DNA of 37,475 nucleotides from Aquimarina agarivorans (GCF_000218485.1 NZ_AFPB01000137.1:1-37475), one strand, 5' to 3'. Positions 26,232 through 37,268 are shown, counted from the stretch's first letter. The notes: generated by a model not told the origin, from the sequence alone. Numbers and translations: made by a program.

Positions 26232-28149
26232 ATGTTGAATATTCATAACCTTTCAATTTCTTTTGCAGGAACCTATCTTTTTGAAGATATTACTTTTAAA
26301 ATTATTCCTGGAGATAGGGTGGGTTTGGTTGGAAAAAATGGCGCTGGAAAATCTACAATGTTAAAAATTTTATCTCGAGAGCAAGAACCCGATACAGGGC
26401 AAATTGCTATGGATAAAAATGCTAAAATTGGCTTTCTTAAACAGGATATTGATTTTGTTGAAGGTAGAACAGTTTTGGAAGAAGCTTATGAAGCATTTGA
26501 GGAAATAAAAACGCTGGAACGCCAAATTGAAGCGATTAACTTACAATTGACTGAGCGCACGGATTACGAAAGTGAGGCTTACGCAAAATTAATTGAAGAT
26601 GTAAGTGATTCTACGGCACATTACGAAATTTTAGGAGGCTATAATTACCAAGGTGAAACTGAAAAAGTACTATTGGGTTTAGGTTTTAAAAAGGAAGATT
26701 TTAATAACCTGACCGACACCTTTTCTGGTGGTTGGCGTATGCGTATTGAATTGGCAAAATTGTTGCTACAAAGTAATGATATTTTACTATTGGATGAGCC
26801 TACCAATCATTTGGATATTGAATCTATTATTTGGCTGGAAAATTTTTTAAAAAATTATTCGGGAGCTGTAGTCATTGTATCACACGATAAAATGTTTTTG
26901 GATAATGTGACCAATCGAACTATAGAAATTTCCTTAGGAAAAATATATGATTACGATAAGCCGTATTCTAAATATTTGGTTTTGCGAAAAGAATTAAGAG
27001 CGCAACAATTAGCTACACAAAAGAATCAGGCAAAGCAGATTGAGCATACTGAAAGATTAATTGAAAAATTTAGAGCGAAAGCTACAAAGGCCTCTATGGC
27101 ACAGTCCTTAATCAAAAAGCTTGACAAAGTAGAGCGAATTGTAGTAGATGAAGATGATAATGCGGTAATGAATATTAAATTTCCGATTAGTATTCAACCT
27201 GGTAAAGTGGTAATTGAGGCTGAAAATGTTGGAAAGTCTTATGGCGAGAAGAAGATCTTGGAAGGGATTGATCTTTTAATTGAAAGAGGTACTAAAACTG
27301 CTTTTGTAGGTCAAAATGGGCAGGGAAAATCAACACTAGCAAAAATAATTGTTGATGAATTACCTCACACAGGAAGCTTAAAGTTGGGGCACAATGTAGA
27401 GATTGGATATTTTGCGCAAAATCAAGCGGAATATTTGGATGGAGAAATTTCTATTGAAGAAACCATGATTAATGCCGCGGATGAAAAAACGCGTTCTAAG
27501 GTACGTGATATGTTGGGGTCATTTTTATTCAGGGGGGATGATGTAGATAAAAAAGTAAAAGTACTGTCTGGAGGAGAGCGAAATCGATTAGCGCTTTGCA
27601 AACTTTTATTACAGCCATTTAATGTGTTGGTAATGGATGAGCCAACAAATCATTTAGATATTAAATCTAAAAATGTATTAAAGTCGGCGTTAGAAAATTT
27701 TGAAGGTACCTTGTTATTAGTTTCGCACGACAGGGATTTTTTACAAGGTTTAACAAATAAAGTATACGAGTTTAAAGACCGAAAAATAAAAGAATACCTT
27801 GGAGATATTGATTATTATTTAGGTGAACGAAAGGCGTTGGATATGCGCGAGATTGAAAAATCTGAAGCTCCTCAAAAAAAATCCTACTAAGGAAAAAGTA
27901 AAACAACAAAAAAGTTACGAAGAGCAAAAAAAATTAAAATCTCTTCAGAATAAAATAAGCAATTCCGAAAGTAAAATAAGTGCACTTGAAAGAGAAATTA
28001 AAAAGTTGGACGATGAATTGGAATCAAATTATGAAGAAACTATGGCAAAGCCCGATTTTTTTGTAAATTATGATTCCAAGAAAAAGCAACTGCAAGATGC
28101 CTTAGAATTATGGGAAGAATTACAATTGCAAATTGATGAACTGGCTTAA
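26232..28149 (+). CDS. ABC-F family ATPase, C-terminal domain displaced by a frameshift
   Basis: The frame from 26232 encodes two ABC domains without membrane segments: GKNGAGKST and later LSGG-type signature FSGGWRMRIELAK with LLLDEPTNHLD, then GQNGQGKST, LSGGERNRLALCK and VMDEPTNHLD. Such ABC-F proteins act on the ribosome, in translation quality control or antibiotic protection. As sequenced it stops at 27890 (552 residues), just after an A8 tract at 27874-27881. One base less in that tract would fuse it to the next frame, which holds the Uup-type coiled-coil C-terminal domain (to 28149), giving about 638 residues, a normal length. The ATPase part is intact. The shift may be a real mutation, slippage or a homopolymer sequencing error. 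Confidence 0.9.
27882..28149 (+). other. Detached C-terminal coiled-coil segment of the ABC-F protein
   Basis: After the A8 tract, the +1 frame encodes a charged coiled coil (SYEEQKKLKSLQNKISNSE) that ends with ELWEELQLQIDELA. This is the ABC-F/Uup C-terminal extension and not an independent gene. The ATG at 27823 in this frame lies inside the ATPase coding sequence and is an accidental start. Confidence 0.8.
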
Positions 28150-28165
28150 TAAAGATATAGATAAC

Positions 28166-28633
28166 ATGGAATTTGAAGAAATAGACATTAACTCTCATGC
28201 CCTTTCATGGGTAGGTAAAATTCATTACGATTTTGGATTTATAGTTCAAAATGCATTTAAAAAAAATGGATTGAATTTAACTAAAGAAGAATGGAGTATT
28301 TTAAAACGATTGAACGTTAATGATGGTCAGCGTATGAACGATATGGCCTTTATAACTCATCGGGATAAAGTTTCAATGATGCGTGTGGTAAACTCAATGG
28401 TAAAAAAAGATTTTATCATCATGCGGACTGACGAGGTAGACAAGCGTGTTAACCGAATCTTTTTAACGGTTTACGGTAAAAAAGTGATTCAGGAAGTACT
28501 GCCTATTATGTACCAACTTATTCCTGAAGTTCAGGATAGTTTAACATCACAAGAAAGGGATATCCTTGTGGAAGCTTTAAAAAAGGTAAAAGCGCGCATG
28601 GCGGAAATTGCAGAAAAGCAAGGGTTAAAATAA
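28166..28633 (+). CDS. MarR family transcriptional regulator
   Basis: This 155-residue winged-helix protein has the helix-turn-helix region around LNLTKEEWSILKRLNVNDGQRMNDMAFITHRDKVSMMRVVNSMVKKDF, with the wing DEVDKRVNRIFLT. I chose the ATG at 28166 because the earlier one at 28133 overlaps the ABC-F coding end and adds an unusual N-terminus. Its stop overlaps the start of the CPXCG gene by one base (TAATG). Ligand and targets are unknown. Confidence 0.88.
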   Translation: MEFEEIDINSHALSWVGKIHYDFGFIVQNAFKKNGLNLTKEEWSILKRLNVNDGQRMNDMAFITHRDKVSMMRVVNSMVKKDFIIMRTDEVDKRVNRIFLTVYGKKVIQEVLPIMYQLIPEVQDSLTSQERDILVEALKKVKARMAEIAEKQGLK

Positions 28634-28815
28634 TGTTTGAACATTTTTTTCAATGCCCTTATTGTTGGGAAACTATATCAATGTTGCTTGATCCAAGTGT
28701 TGCCAGCCAAACTTATGTTGAAGATTGTGAAGTGTGTTGTAATCCGATTCAGCTAACACCAGTTTTTGAAGCTAATGAATTGATTGCTTTTACAGCGGAA
28801 GATATTGAGCAATAA
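28633..28815 (+). CDS. CPXCG-type cysteine-rich zinc-ribbon protein
   Basis: This 60-residue protein has CPYC at residues 8-11 and a second cysteine group DCEVCC at 31-36, the pattern of the CPXCG family. It probably binds zinc. It is translationally coupled to the MarR regulator. The function of the family is unknown. Confidence 0.88.
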   Translation: MFEHFFQCPYCWETISMLLDPSVASQTYVEDCEVCCNPIQLTPVFEANELIAFTAEDIEQ

Positions 28816-28863
28816 TATGAATAAAGACTTCTATAGCTGTAAAAATCTTTTTTTTACGCTATT

Positions 28864-29223
28864 TTAAAACGAAAGAAACGCATCCTCGATATGCTCAATT
28901 TCAAATTTTCCTTGAAGCGCTATAATAGCAATAACATCAAAACGAGCTTCTAAATCAATATCGTTTTTTTGGATATAAAAATTTAAAGCAGTTACAATAG
29001 ATTGTATTTGTGATGGTTTTACAAAATCTTGAGGATCGCCAAAATCTCGTGTACTTCTGGTTTTAACTTCTATAGCAATGATTTCATTGTTGAATTCAGC
29101 AATAATATCCACTTCGTGTTTTAGGTAACGAAAATTAGTTCGGTGAATTTTAAACCCCTTTTGTTTTAAAAATTCAAGAGCTCTTTTTTCGCCTTCCTTA
29201 CCTAATTCGTTATGATCTGCCAT
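28864..29223 (-). CDS. YraN family (UPF0102) nuclease-like protein
   Basis: This 119-residue protein has the YraN pattern: GKEGEKRALEFLKQKGF at the N-terminus, then HEVDIIAE (Glu37, Asp39) and IAIEVKTR (Glu52, Lys54), a PD-(D/E)xK-type core. The family is predicted to act in DNA processing or uptake, but its role is unproven. It lies 70 bases after the LD-carboxypeptidase gene on the same strand and is convergent with the CPXCG gene. Confidence 0.92.
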   Translation of the reverse strand: MADHNELGKEGEKRALEFLKQKGFKIHRTNFRYLKHEVDIIAEFNNEIIAIEVKTRSTRDFGDPQDFVKPSQIQSIVTALNFYIQKNDIDLEARFDVIAIIALQGKFEIEHIEDAFLSF

Positions 29224-29293
29224 TAATATTCGTCAGTTAAAAAAAATGATTTCAGCAATAAATGGTATTAAAACTTAAATGGTTTGCGTTAAG

Positions 29294-30226
29294 TTACATA
29301 GAATAACTTATAGTTACACTCTTTGACTGAACATAAATAGTAATTTCTTTTCCAAAAATAATAGGCCTATTATCCTTTATATGTCCAAAAGGCGCTTCAA
29401 AAACTATAGGGTAATTGTAGTTTTTTGCAATTTCTAAAATTTGTTCTTTAACATTAAAACCAAATGGAATGGTATTATCGTGCATTTTGGTCATGCCACC
29501 AATTACAAGACCAGATAAATTTTTAAATAGCCCGTTACGATCTAGGTTTTGAAGTATACGATCTATATGGTATAAGTATTCGTCTAAATCTTCTAAAAAA
29601 AGTATTTTTCCATTGGTGCTTATCGCAGAAGGAGAACCACACAAGGAATACAATACTGAAAGGTTTCCGCCAACAGCAATTCCAGTAGCGCTACCTAATT
29701 TATTGTGTAGGTTGCTTTCAAATTCTATAGGAGATAATACCCCTTTGTAATTATTGATTAGTAATTGTTTTGCTTCTGCGGAAGCTTTATAGAAATCGAA
29801 AACTAGACTAGCATGTATTGAAGCTATATTTAAATTATGCAAATGCGAGTGTAGCACGGTAATGTCAGAATAACCGATAACCCACTTAGGGAAATTTTGT
29901 AAAGGGCTAAAGTCAATACAATCAATAATTCGAACAGTACCATAGCCGCCACGGGCACACCAAATAGCTTTAATTTTTGGGTTGTTAATCATTTGCTGAA
30001 AATCTTCAGCACGTTCCTCATCTGTGCCAGCAAATTGATGAAATTCTAAGCCAATCGTGTTGCCTAAAAGAATTTGATATCCTAATTTTTTTAAATAACT
30101 AATGGTAGGATTAATTTCAGAAACTAAAATTTTTCGAGCAGTGGAAACAATGGCTATAGTATCTCCTTTTTTTAAAATTGGGGGAATTGTAATTATGTTA
30201 GGGGAGCGTTTTGCTTTATTTTGCAT
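29294..30226 (-). CDS. LD-carboxypeptidase (peptidase family S66)
   Basis: This 310-residue enzyme of the LdcA family removes the terminal D-alanine from tetrapeptides during peptidoglycan recycling. The Ser-Glu-His triad is visible as Ser120 in GYSDIT, Glu210 in FLEDLDEY and His280 in FGHIKDNRP. The ARGGYG motif is near 91-96. There is no signal peptide, in agreement with a cytoplasmic enzyme. The upstream gene is a pseudogene closed by its own terminator, so this gene has its own promoter in 30227-30411. Confidence 0.93.
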   Translation of the reverse strand: MQNKAKRSPNIITIPPILKKGDTIAIVSTARKILVSEINPTISYLKKLGYQILLGNTIGLEFHQFAGTDEERAEDFQQMINNPKIKAIWCARGGYGTVRIIDCIDFSPLQNFPKWVIGYSDITVLHSHLHNLNIASIHASLVFDFYKASAEAKQLLINNYKGVLSPIEFESNLHNKLGSATGIAVGGNLSVLYSLCGSPSAISTNGKILFLEDLDEYLYHIDRILQNLDRNGLFKNLSGLVIGGMTKMHDNTIPFGFNVKEQILEIAKNYNYPIVFEAPFGHIKDNRPIIFGKEITIYVQSKSVTISYSM

Positions 30227-30411
30227 TAAATTGTAATCAGGCGTATTAAGTTTTTATAAAATTACTTAAATTAAATAATAATTGTTAGTTAGATAAAAAT
30301 ATCTACTAGATGGTTTTTAATATTTCGATTACTCATTTCAAAATAGTAAAGACTATCTTGTAGCTGAAAGAAAGTAGTTGAAAACCAGCACAAAACATAT
30401 TTGAGTCCAAT

Positions 30412-30459
30412 ACAAACTTAAAAGGGATCATTAATATAAATGATCCCTTTTAAGTTTGT
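30412..30459 (-). terminator. Very long terminator hairpin after the metalloprotease pseudogene
   Basis: Bases 30412-30432 and 30439-30459 are perfect complements: a 21-bp stem with a six-base loop (AATATA), centred on AAAAGGGATCATT. The inner AAAAGGG/CCCTTTT stem followed by AAGTTTGT resembles a rho-independent terminator read from the minus strand. It is 34 bases after the pseudogene end. Confidence 0.75.
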
Positions 30460-30492
30460 TTGTGAATTCAGGTTTACAAATAGGCTATAAAA

Positions 30493-32984
30493 TTAATTTT
30501 CTACAAGAAATTTATAGCCAATAGTGCTTTTAGATGTTTTTACACTAAAAATATATACTCCACTACTCAAATTAAGCGATGTTGGGTTTAAAGGAATTAG
30601 TTGTTGAGAATCCTTATTTAACATACCAGTGTAAATGTCAGTAATTTTTGCTCCTGTAATGTCATAAAGTGTTATTTTAACGTGATTATCAATTTTAGAA
30701 AGTAACGTTAGATTAGCATCTTTGTCAATACTTATTTGAGGTGCAAACTTAGTAACAGAAAGAGGTTTTTCAATTGGCAAAATGCTCAGTACATCTAATT
30801 GCATTTCATCAATCTTTTTTAAAATTTCATTTTCTTTTTGGTTTTTGCATCATTTATTGGTAGGTAACCGAGTACGCTATAAACATTAAAGTCAACCAAG
30901 TTTTGTCCAAACTTGTTTTCAGAAGCATCATAAGTATCGGCTAAAAATTTACTATAATCTATGCCTTTGTCTTCAAATTTATCATTGCTCAGTAATTCTG
31001 ATTCGTTGGTACCACTATCAATAATTGATTTAAGCTCATTTTCAGGTTCAGTATGTTCAAGCCCTAAAAAATGACCAATTTCATGTGATGCTACACTTGA
31101 TAAATATTCGGCTATAAAATTTTCCTTATTCAAATCGCTACTAAAATTGATATTATCAATTAATCCAGGGATATCTTCACCATCTACAGTAAAGGGGCCA
31201 GCTAGTTCTTCAGTAAATAATATTGCAGTATCTTGATTACTGAAATTTCCTGTATCGAAATCAATGGTTACTCCCCCTGGATTAATGCCAACTTCTTCAG
31301 TACCTCCAATAAATAAGGTATTGTAATTGATATTATTTTCATGGAGCATTTTAGGAATTAAATCTCCTAAAACAGGATCGCCATAATCACTAATAAAAGT
31401 TACGTTAAAGTTTGGATTAATCGCATTTTTATTGGCTTCATTAAAATCTTCAATAATAATATTAGTTATTCTATTTGTTAAACGAGTTCTTGTAATTTTA
31501 TCGTTTTTTAAACCAATTTTATCAAAAAAACTACTTATTGCTAATAGTTTAATAGTATTAAAATCTACATCAACACTATTTTTTCTAAAACGTGTAGACT
31601 GTAAAATGAGTGTGTTATCTAATAAATTTTCATCTTCAAATTCACCAATTGCCATATCTGAGTAAAGTTCTTCTCCAGTAAAATCCAAGTAAATAATATC
31701 TCTTGTACCAGGTTTCAATTCAAATCTAGGTCTGGTGGCAAAAATGTCAATGCCTTGATTAGTTGTAGCTTCTTCTTCAAAAGCAATATTTGAAACCTCT
31801 TCTTTAATAATATAACGGCCAGTTTTAGGTATTATATAACTAACCGAAGCGCCTGTGTTTTCAGATGTTAGGGGAAATGGACTTTCTTCTCTATTATCTA
31901 AAGCGGCATTATTAAAATTATTAATGTTTTTGAAAGCCAATTTTTTATCAGGGTAAAAAAGGCTCAAACTCTTTCCAAGCGTGGAGTTTGCTATAGCTAA
32001 AAGCACATCTCCTTTATTTAAATTCATACTGTAATAAAAGGAATTAATGGTCTCTTTACTCACATTAAGGACATATTGTCCAAATTCTGTAGTTGATTTT
32101 ACCTCTTTATCGATGTTAATAATTTCATTTTTAGATAGTGGAGTATTTGGCGTTGCATTGATACTTGTTAAATCGGCAACAACAATATAAGCAATGGTTT
32201 CTTTATTAAAGGTAAAATCGATAGGCTGTTTTTCAAAGGAATTTACATCTGTAAAAAAGTCTAAAATGTCTCCTTGTTCATTAACTAAATATACAACAGG
32301 ATTAAAATTTTCTGATGATGCTTTAGTAATTTAATTAACGTCGATTGCAAAAGTTTCATTCTTTTTAGCAGTTATTTTATAAACATCAATGTCTTTATGT
32401 TTGTTATCCGTAATTCCATTTGGGCCATCGCCAATATTTTGAATATAATATGTTTGGAAAATTTTTGGATCCTTAAATAGAGGTGTAGCGGAGTCAAAAT
32501 TTTCATTGCCATTTACAGAGCTCTCAATAAATTCAAAGGTATTTTCATCTACTTGACCACCTATAGTAATTTTTTTTGTGTCAACTTTTAAAACATCAAG
32601 TACAGGGGAATCAAATACGTTAAAGGCAAAATTTGTAACATTAGGATTAACATTTGAAATACTAACCTGATTAGTTCCCTTTGGATTGGTTCTAAAATTA
32701 GTTATTAATTGAGGGCTTTCTATAGATGTATTGGTTCTTAACGAGTTTACTTGAGTAGCATCAGTTTCAGAAGTTTTTTTCCTTAAAAATTTACTTACCG
32801 GTATGGTATTGATATTTTTATTTAAAATAACACATTTTTTTCCATGGGCATTATTAATTTTTTTCAAATAATTTTTATGGTTGTGGTTACTTTTTTGTTG
32901 TGCTGATAGTGCAAAACTTATCATTATCATCTGAATAGATAGTAGTTTATTTAATTTAAAATAACTTGGGATTAATTTTTTCAT
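30493..32984 (-). pseudogene. Broken T9SS-exported metzincin-like metalloprotease
   Basis: Three frames form one gene. The first (32984 to 32331) has a signal-peptide-like N-terminus ending near ALSAQQ and stops at an in-frame TAA (32331-32333). The same frame then reads on without further stops through 32063 to 30819 and holds the zinc-binding motif HEIGHFLGLEH. The last part, in another frame, gives a T9SS type A sorting domain (LTLLSKIDNHVKITLYDITG... YKFLVEN) ending at 30493. Adding one base to the A5 tract at 30835-30839 (plus-strand T5) joins the frames as TKKENEILKKIDEM. The repaired product is about 830 residues, a secreted protease of the M10/M12/M43-like metzincin type. Two independent lesions suggest decay, although the frameshift is in a short homopolymer. 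Confidence 0.85.
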
Positions 32985-33288
32985 AGTTAATTTTTTGTAG
33001 TAATTAGTCTGAGATAAAACGTCTTGGTATTCATAAACCCTACTTTTTTTTAAGTGCGAATATTCTTGAGTTTAAAAAGAAATGGGTTAAGTGTTTGGTA
33101 ATAAATTTTTTACTTGAAATTATTTAATAGTGCTTTTAAATTTTTTATTAAGTATGCTTAGTAGTTAATTCTAACAATTTTGTAGTCCTTATAATTGAGA
33201 ATTACAAGATTTAAAAATGTGGAAGTTATTTTAGTATTGTTATAAAATTTTACTTGATATACTTAATTTAAAACCTCGCTCTTTTTCC
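32985..33288. other. AT-rich divergent spacer between the protease pseudogene and metG
   Basis: I see no gene here. The spacer must contain the promoter of the protease gene on the minus strand, but no convincing -7/-33 pair was found for it. Confidence 0.5.
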
Positions 33289-33296
33289 TAAATTTG
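33289..33296 (+). promoter_or_regulatory. -7 box of metG
   Basis: TAAATTTG matches the TAnnTTTG consensus and lies 33 bases before the metG ATG. No clear -33 TTG is at the usual spacing. Confidence 0.45.
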
Positions 33297-33329
33297 CTCC
33301 TTTAATATAATACAGCACAATTTATTATT

Positions 33330-35390
33330 ATGAGTACGCCAAAAAGATATACCATTACCACAGCATTGCCTTATACTAACGGTCCTATACATATTGGGCA
33401 TATGGCGGGTGTGTACGTGCCTGCCGATATTTATACACGTTATTTGCGTGGTATTGGTAAGGATGTGGTGTTAATTGGCGGAAGTGATGAGCATGGAGTG
33501 GCCATTCCTATGCGTGCTAAAAAGGAAGGGGTTTCGCCACAGGTTATTATTGATAAGTACCACCATATTATTAAAACCTCATTTGAGGATTTTGGGATTT
33601 CATTTGATAATTATTCGCGTACCTCTAAGAAAATTCATCACGATACGGCTTCGGAATTTTTTATGAAAATGCATAAAAATGGACAGTTTATTGAAGAGGT
33701 GACCGAACAACTTTATGACCCAGAAGCGGAACAGTTTTTAGCCGATCGTTTTGTCATTGGAACCTGTCCAAAATGTGGGCATGATGAGGCTTACGGTGAT
33801 CAGTGCGAAAAATGTGGTAGCTCACTTAACGCTACAGATTTAATTCATCCCAAATCCACCATTTCAGGAGCTGAACCCATAACTAAAAGTACAAAACACT
33901 GGTTTTTACCATTAGATCAATACGAGGATTTTTTGAAAGAATGGATTTTGGAAGGTCATAAAAAAGACTGGAAAACCAACGTGTATGGGCAGTGTAAAAG
34001 TTGGATTGACGATGGGTTACGACCAAGGGCAGTAACCCGAGATTTAGATTGGGGAATTCCCGTACCCACAGAAGGAGCAGAAGGGAAAGTGCTATACGTG
34101 TGGTTTGATGCACCAATAGGTTATATTTCATCAACCAAAGAGTGGGCAAAGCGCGAAGGTAAAAATTGGGAAGATTACTGGAAAAAAGACGATACCAAAT
34201 TAGTGCATTTTATTGGTAAGGATAATATTGTATTTCATTGTATTGTATTTCCAAGCATGCTTAAAGCAGAAGGAAGTTATATTTTACCAGAAAATGTACC
34301 TGCAAATGAGTTTTTAAATTTAGAAGGGAACAAATTGTCTACAAGCAAAAACTGGGCAGTTTGGTTGCATGAATATTTAGAAGATTTCCCAGGTCAGCAA
34401 GATGTATTGCGTTATGTGTTAACAGCAAATGCACCTGAAACAAAGGATAATGATTTTACTTGGAAAGATTTTCAAGCACGCAACAACAACGAACTAGTAG
34501 CTATTTTTGGAAACTTTATTAACCGAGCGGTAGTTTTAACTAATAAATATTACGGAGGAGTTGTCCCAACACCTAATGAGTTGACGGCTATTGATACCGA
34601 AACACTTGAAAAACTAAAAGCCTATCCAGCGGTTATAGCCAGTTCATTGGAGCGTTACCGCTTTCGCGAAGCAAGCCAGGAAATGATGAATGTAGCGCGT
34701 TTAGGAAATAAATATTTGGCGGATTTGGAGCCTTGGAAAACAATCAAGGTAGATGAAGAACGTACCAAAACAATTATGTATGTAGCTCTTCAAATAGCAT
34801 CAGCTTTGGCTACATTATGTGAGCCATTTTTACCTTTTACTAGTACTAAGTTAAAGTCTATTTTAAATATAACTTCTGATTATACACCATGGGGGAATAT
34901 CGCTTCCGCAGAAGCTTTATTGTCTAATGGCCACAAAATAGGGAAAGGAGAATTATTATTTTCAAAGGTAGAGGATGCTACAATTGAAGCACAACTTCAA
35001 AAATTAGAGGATACCAAAAAGATAAACGAAGCAGCTGCAAAAGAGGTAGAACCACAAAAAGACATGACAAGTTTTGAAGATTTTAGTAAGCTAGACATGC
35101 GTGTAGGAACTATTATTGAAGCTGAAAAAATGCCAAAGGCTAAAAAACTACTAGTTTTAAAAATAGATACAGGTCTTGATGTACGTACGATTGTTTCTGG
35201 TATTGCGGAACATTTTGCACCCGAAGCAATTATTGGTAAGCAAGTCACTGTTTTAGTCAACTTAGCTCCAAGAAAATTACGTGGCGTTGAAAGTGAAGGA
35301 ATGATTCTTATGACTCAACAAGCCGATGGGAAATTAGTATTCCTAAACCCCGATGAGGATGGTGTGCCAAATGGAGAAACGATTAGTTAA
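33330..35390 (+). CDS. metG: Methionyl-tRNA synthetase
   Basis: This 686-residue class I synthetase charges tRNA-Met and initiator tRNA. The HIGH motif is at 21-24 (PIHIGHMAG), the zinc knuckle reads CPKCG...CEKCG, and the KMSKS-equivalent appears as KLSTSKN. A C-terminal tRNA-binding domain (about 580-686; [25 protein letters not shown]) is fused, as in long MetG forms that dimerise. Length is normal. The phosphatase gene ends convergently 18 bases downstream. Confidence 0.98.
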   Translation: MSTPKRYTITTALPYTNGPIHIGHMAGVYVPADIYTRYLRGIGKDVVLIGGSDEHGVAIPMRAKKEGVSPQVIIDKYHHIIKTSFEDFGISFDNYSRTSKKIHHDTASEFFMKMHKNGQFIEEVTEQLYDPEAEQFLADRFVIGTCPKCGHDEAYGDQCEKCGSSLNATDLIHPKSTISGAEPITKSTKHWFLPLDQYEDFLKEWILEGHKKDWKTNVYGQCKSWIDDGLRPRAVTRDLDWGIPVPTEGAEGKVLYVWFDAPIGYISSTKEWAKREGKNWEDYWKKDDTKLVHFIGKDNIVFHCIVFPSMLKAEGSYILPENVPANEFLNLEGNKLSTSKNWAVWLHEYLEDFPGQQDVLRYVLTANAPETKDNDFTWKDFQARNNNELVAIFGNFINRAVVLTNKYYGGVVPTPNELTAIDTETLEKLKAYPAVIASSLERYRFREASQEMMNVARLGNKYLADLEPWKTIKVDEERTKTIMYVALQIASALATLCEPFLPFTSTKLKSILNITSDYTPWGNIASAEALLSNGHKIGKGELLFSKVEDATIEAQLQKLEDTKKINEAAAKEVEPQKDMTSFEDFSKLDMRVGTIIEAEKMPKAKKLLVLKIDTGLDVRTIVSGIAEHFAPEAIIGKQVTVLVNLAPRKLRGVESEGMILMTQQADGKLVFLNPDEDGVPNGETIS

Positions 35391-35408
35391 AAAATACAAT
35401 GGAATTTA

Positions 35409-37247
35409 TTATTTGACAGTAACTTTCTTTTGGTTCTTTTGAAAAGCAGTAACATGATATGTTTTTAAAGAGTTCCCTTCACCAATAACAACCTTAAAGT
35501 TTCCTTTAATATACGTTTTTGGTTGATATTCATCACCTTTTACTCTAATAGAAGAAACCAATTCGTTAGCTTCATTATAAATAGTAACAACTTGGTTTTT
35601 TTTGGTTAGTTTAAATGTAGGTAGTTCATATCCGTTAGTGATGTTAAAGTTATCCATTTGATTTATAGTCACAGGCCAACCTTTGTATTGCTTACTTTTT
35701 GGGTTGGTAATATCAACGTTTCGTGGCCAACATTCAAAAGTAATTTTTCGATCGTTTTTTTGATAGCGTATTACCCCAAAGCCAGCGGCTGTAGTAGTTA
35801 ACTGTCCGCCTTTTTGTTTTTTCTCCTGTATGGTTGGATTGGCAGTGGCGTGCATGGTTATTTTATTTTGGAAGCCGTCTAAAAATTCGCCAGTATAATC
35901 TGGTGCCCCTTTTTGACGATTTTTTCCAGCTTCGGGTGGAGCCCACCAGCGCAACCAAAAATTAGCTATCGACGGAGTGCAAAAGGAGTAGCCTGCATCG
36001 TTCCAAGTATCAATACCATGATGAATTACGGTGCCCAAATGCTGATCGCCAGCAATCATGCATGAAAAACTTTTCCGAATTACCGACAAAGCTTTATCCC
36101 TTTTAGCTTGCGGCCAACCGTTGGTATCAAAATCTAGTCCGATAGGTTTATCAAATTTACCCGAATGTGTATTTCCCATGGCAAATATGGTTTGCGATAG
36201 TACAGTTTTTATTTCAGCATCCTTCCAATCGGTTGTCCAATCTTCAAGAAATTTCAATTGGCGTTCGCCCAGTAAAGTAGTTCCTTTTACATTAAAAGGT
36301 CTGTCATCAATATTGGCAGCGGTTACTTTTGGGAAGTATTTTTTTTCATCTTTTACAAAGCCTTCAAGTCCATTTTTAAATTTTCTGTCTTCTAAAATAG
36401 CGAAACTAATACTTCCCCATTTTAAATCGGTATAATACACACCAATTCCTTGTTCAATAGGAGTTGGGTCATAGGGGTCAGGTAAGTGAGAGGTTTGCGC
36501 TCTTTCTACTTCTTTTACGTATTCTACAGGCATGTAATAGCCACCACTTTCGCCGTTTCTGGCTGTTCCTTTTTTTCCTCCAGCTCCCCATAAATTAGCT
36601 TGTCCAATATCATGGTCGTCGGGCAAGCAAATGGTAGGGGTGTTTCGGATAATATCGCCAAAATCTCTTCCAAATTTTAGCCAATACAAATAATGTTCGC
36701 TATGGTCATACACCTGATCTCCTGAAAAAAAAAGGACATCAGGTTTTAGTTTTTTCATGTTTCCAACAATATCGTTACGTTCAATATCGCCTCCATATTT
36801 AGGATAAATGGAGTTGCAGGTAAACGCGGCTAACACAATTTCGTCCTTATCTATTGGGTTTTTTTGTATGGAGCCTTCGTAAAAGGCTTTATTGTTGTGG
36901 GCTACTCTGTATTCATAAGCTTTTGTATCATCCCAATTTTCAATTCTAAAAGGAGCGGTATACCCTGGATATATTATTTCTGCGTAAGCTTTATCTACCC
37001 ATTTTCCATTTTCTTTTATTTGTAAGCTAGCGGTAAATGGCTCGTAGTTTTTTATAGGATAAAATTGAGCGGTCAATTTTAACGTGTTTTCATGTACTGT
37101 ATATAAAGCAAAGCAAATACGATCTTTAGGTGGAATGCTATCAGGCAGTTTGAATAGCCAAGTTTCGTTTTGAGCAGTTAATTGAAAAATTGTTGCAAAA
37201 AGAAACAGCAACATATATTTTTTTGTTAACACAGGAGGAAAGATCAT
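35409..37247 (-). CDS. PhoD-like alkaline phosphatase / metallophosphatase, exported
   Basis: This 612-residue protein has an N-terminal signal peptide (hydrophobic stretch 12-22, cleavage near TAQ). A metallophosphatase core follows: FFSGDQVYDH, PDDHDIGQANLWG and AGDQHLGTVIHHG supply the metal-binding Asp and His residues typical of the PhoD family. It probably releases phosphate from phosphate esters or phosphodiesters outside the inner membrane. The start at 37247 gives a charged N-region; the Met at residue 12 (37214) is the alternative and would leave almost no n-region. It follows the MATE gene by 21 bases. Confidence 0.88.
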   Translation of the reverse strand: MIFPPVLTKKYMLLFLFATIFQLTAQNETWLFKLPDSIPPKDRICFALYTVHENTLKLTAQFYPIKNYEPFTASLQIKENGKWVDKAYAEIIYPGYTAPFRIENWDDTKAYEYRVAHNNKAFYEGSIQKNPIDKDEIVLAAFTCNSIYPKYGGDIERNDIVGNMKKLKPDVLFFSGDQVYDHSEHYLYWLKFGRDFGDIIRNTPTICLPDDHDIGQANLWGAGGKKGTARNGESGGYYMPVEYVKEVERAQTSHLPDPYDPTPIEQGIGVYYTDLKWGSISFAILEDRKFKNGLEGFVKDEKKYFPKVTAANIDDRPFNVKGTTLLGERQLKFLEDWTTDWKDAEIKTVLSQTIFAMGNTHSGKFDKPIGLDFDTNGWPQAKRDKALSVIRKSFSCMIAGDQHLGTVIHHGIDTWNDAGYSFCTPSIANFWLRWWAPPEAGKNRQKGAPDYTGEFLDGFQNKITMHATANPTIQEKKQKGGQLTTTAAGFGVIRYQKNDRKITFECWPRNVDITNPKSKQYKGWPVTINQMDNFNITNGYELPTFKLTKKNQVVTIYNEANELVSSIRVKGDEYQPKTYIKGNFKVVIGEGNSLKTYHVTAFQKNQKKVTVK

Positions 37248-37268
37248 TTTGGTAAAACTTAACGTAAA

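Noticed and set aside
27823..28149. Independent 108-residue coiled-coil gene
   Set aside because: Its start is inside the ABC-F coding sequence and its body is the known ABC-F C-terminal extension displaced by a frameshift.
30493..30804. Independent 103-residue protein with a sorting domain
   Set aside because: A T9SS sorting domain alone makes no sense; the frame is open upstream and joins the protease after a one-base correction.
30819..32063. Independent protein of 414 residues starting with GTG at 32063
   Set aside because: The same frame is open upstream to the TAA at 32331 and continues the preceding frame, so it is the middle of one broken gene.
33475..34149. Alternative frames within metG
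   Set aside because: They are overlapping shadows of a clear methionyl-tRNA synthetase gene.
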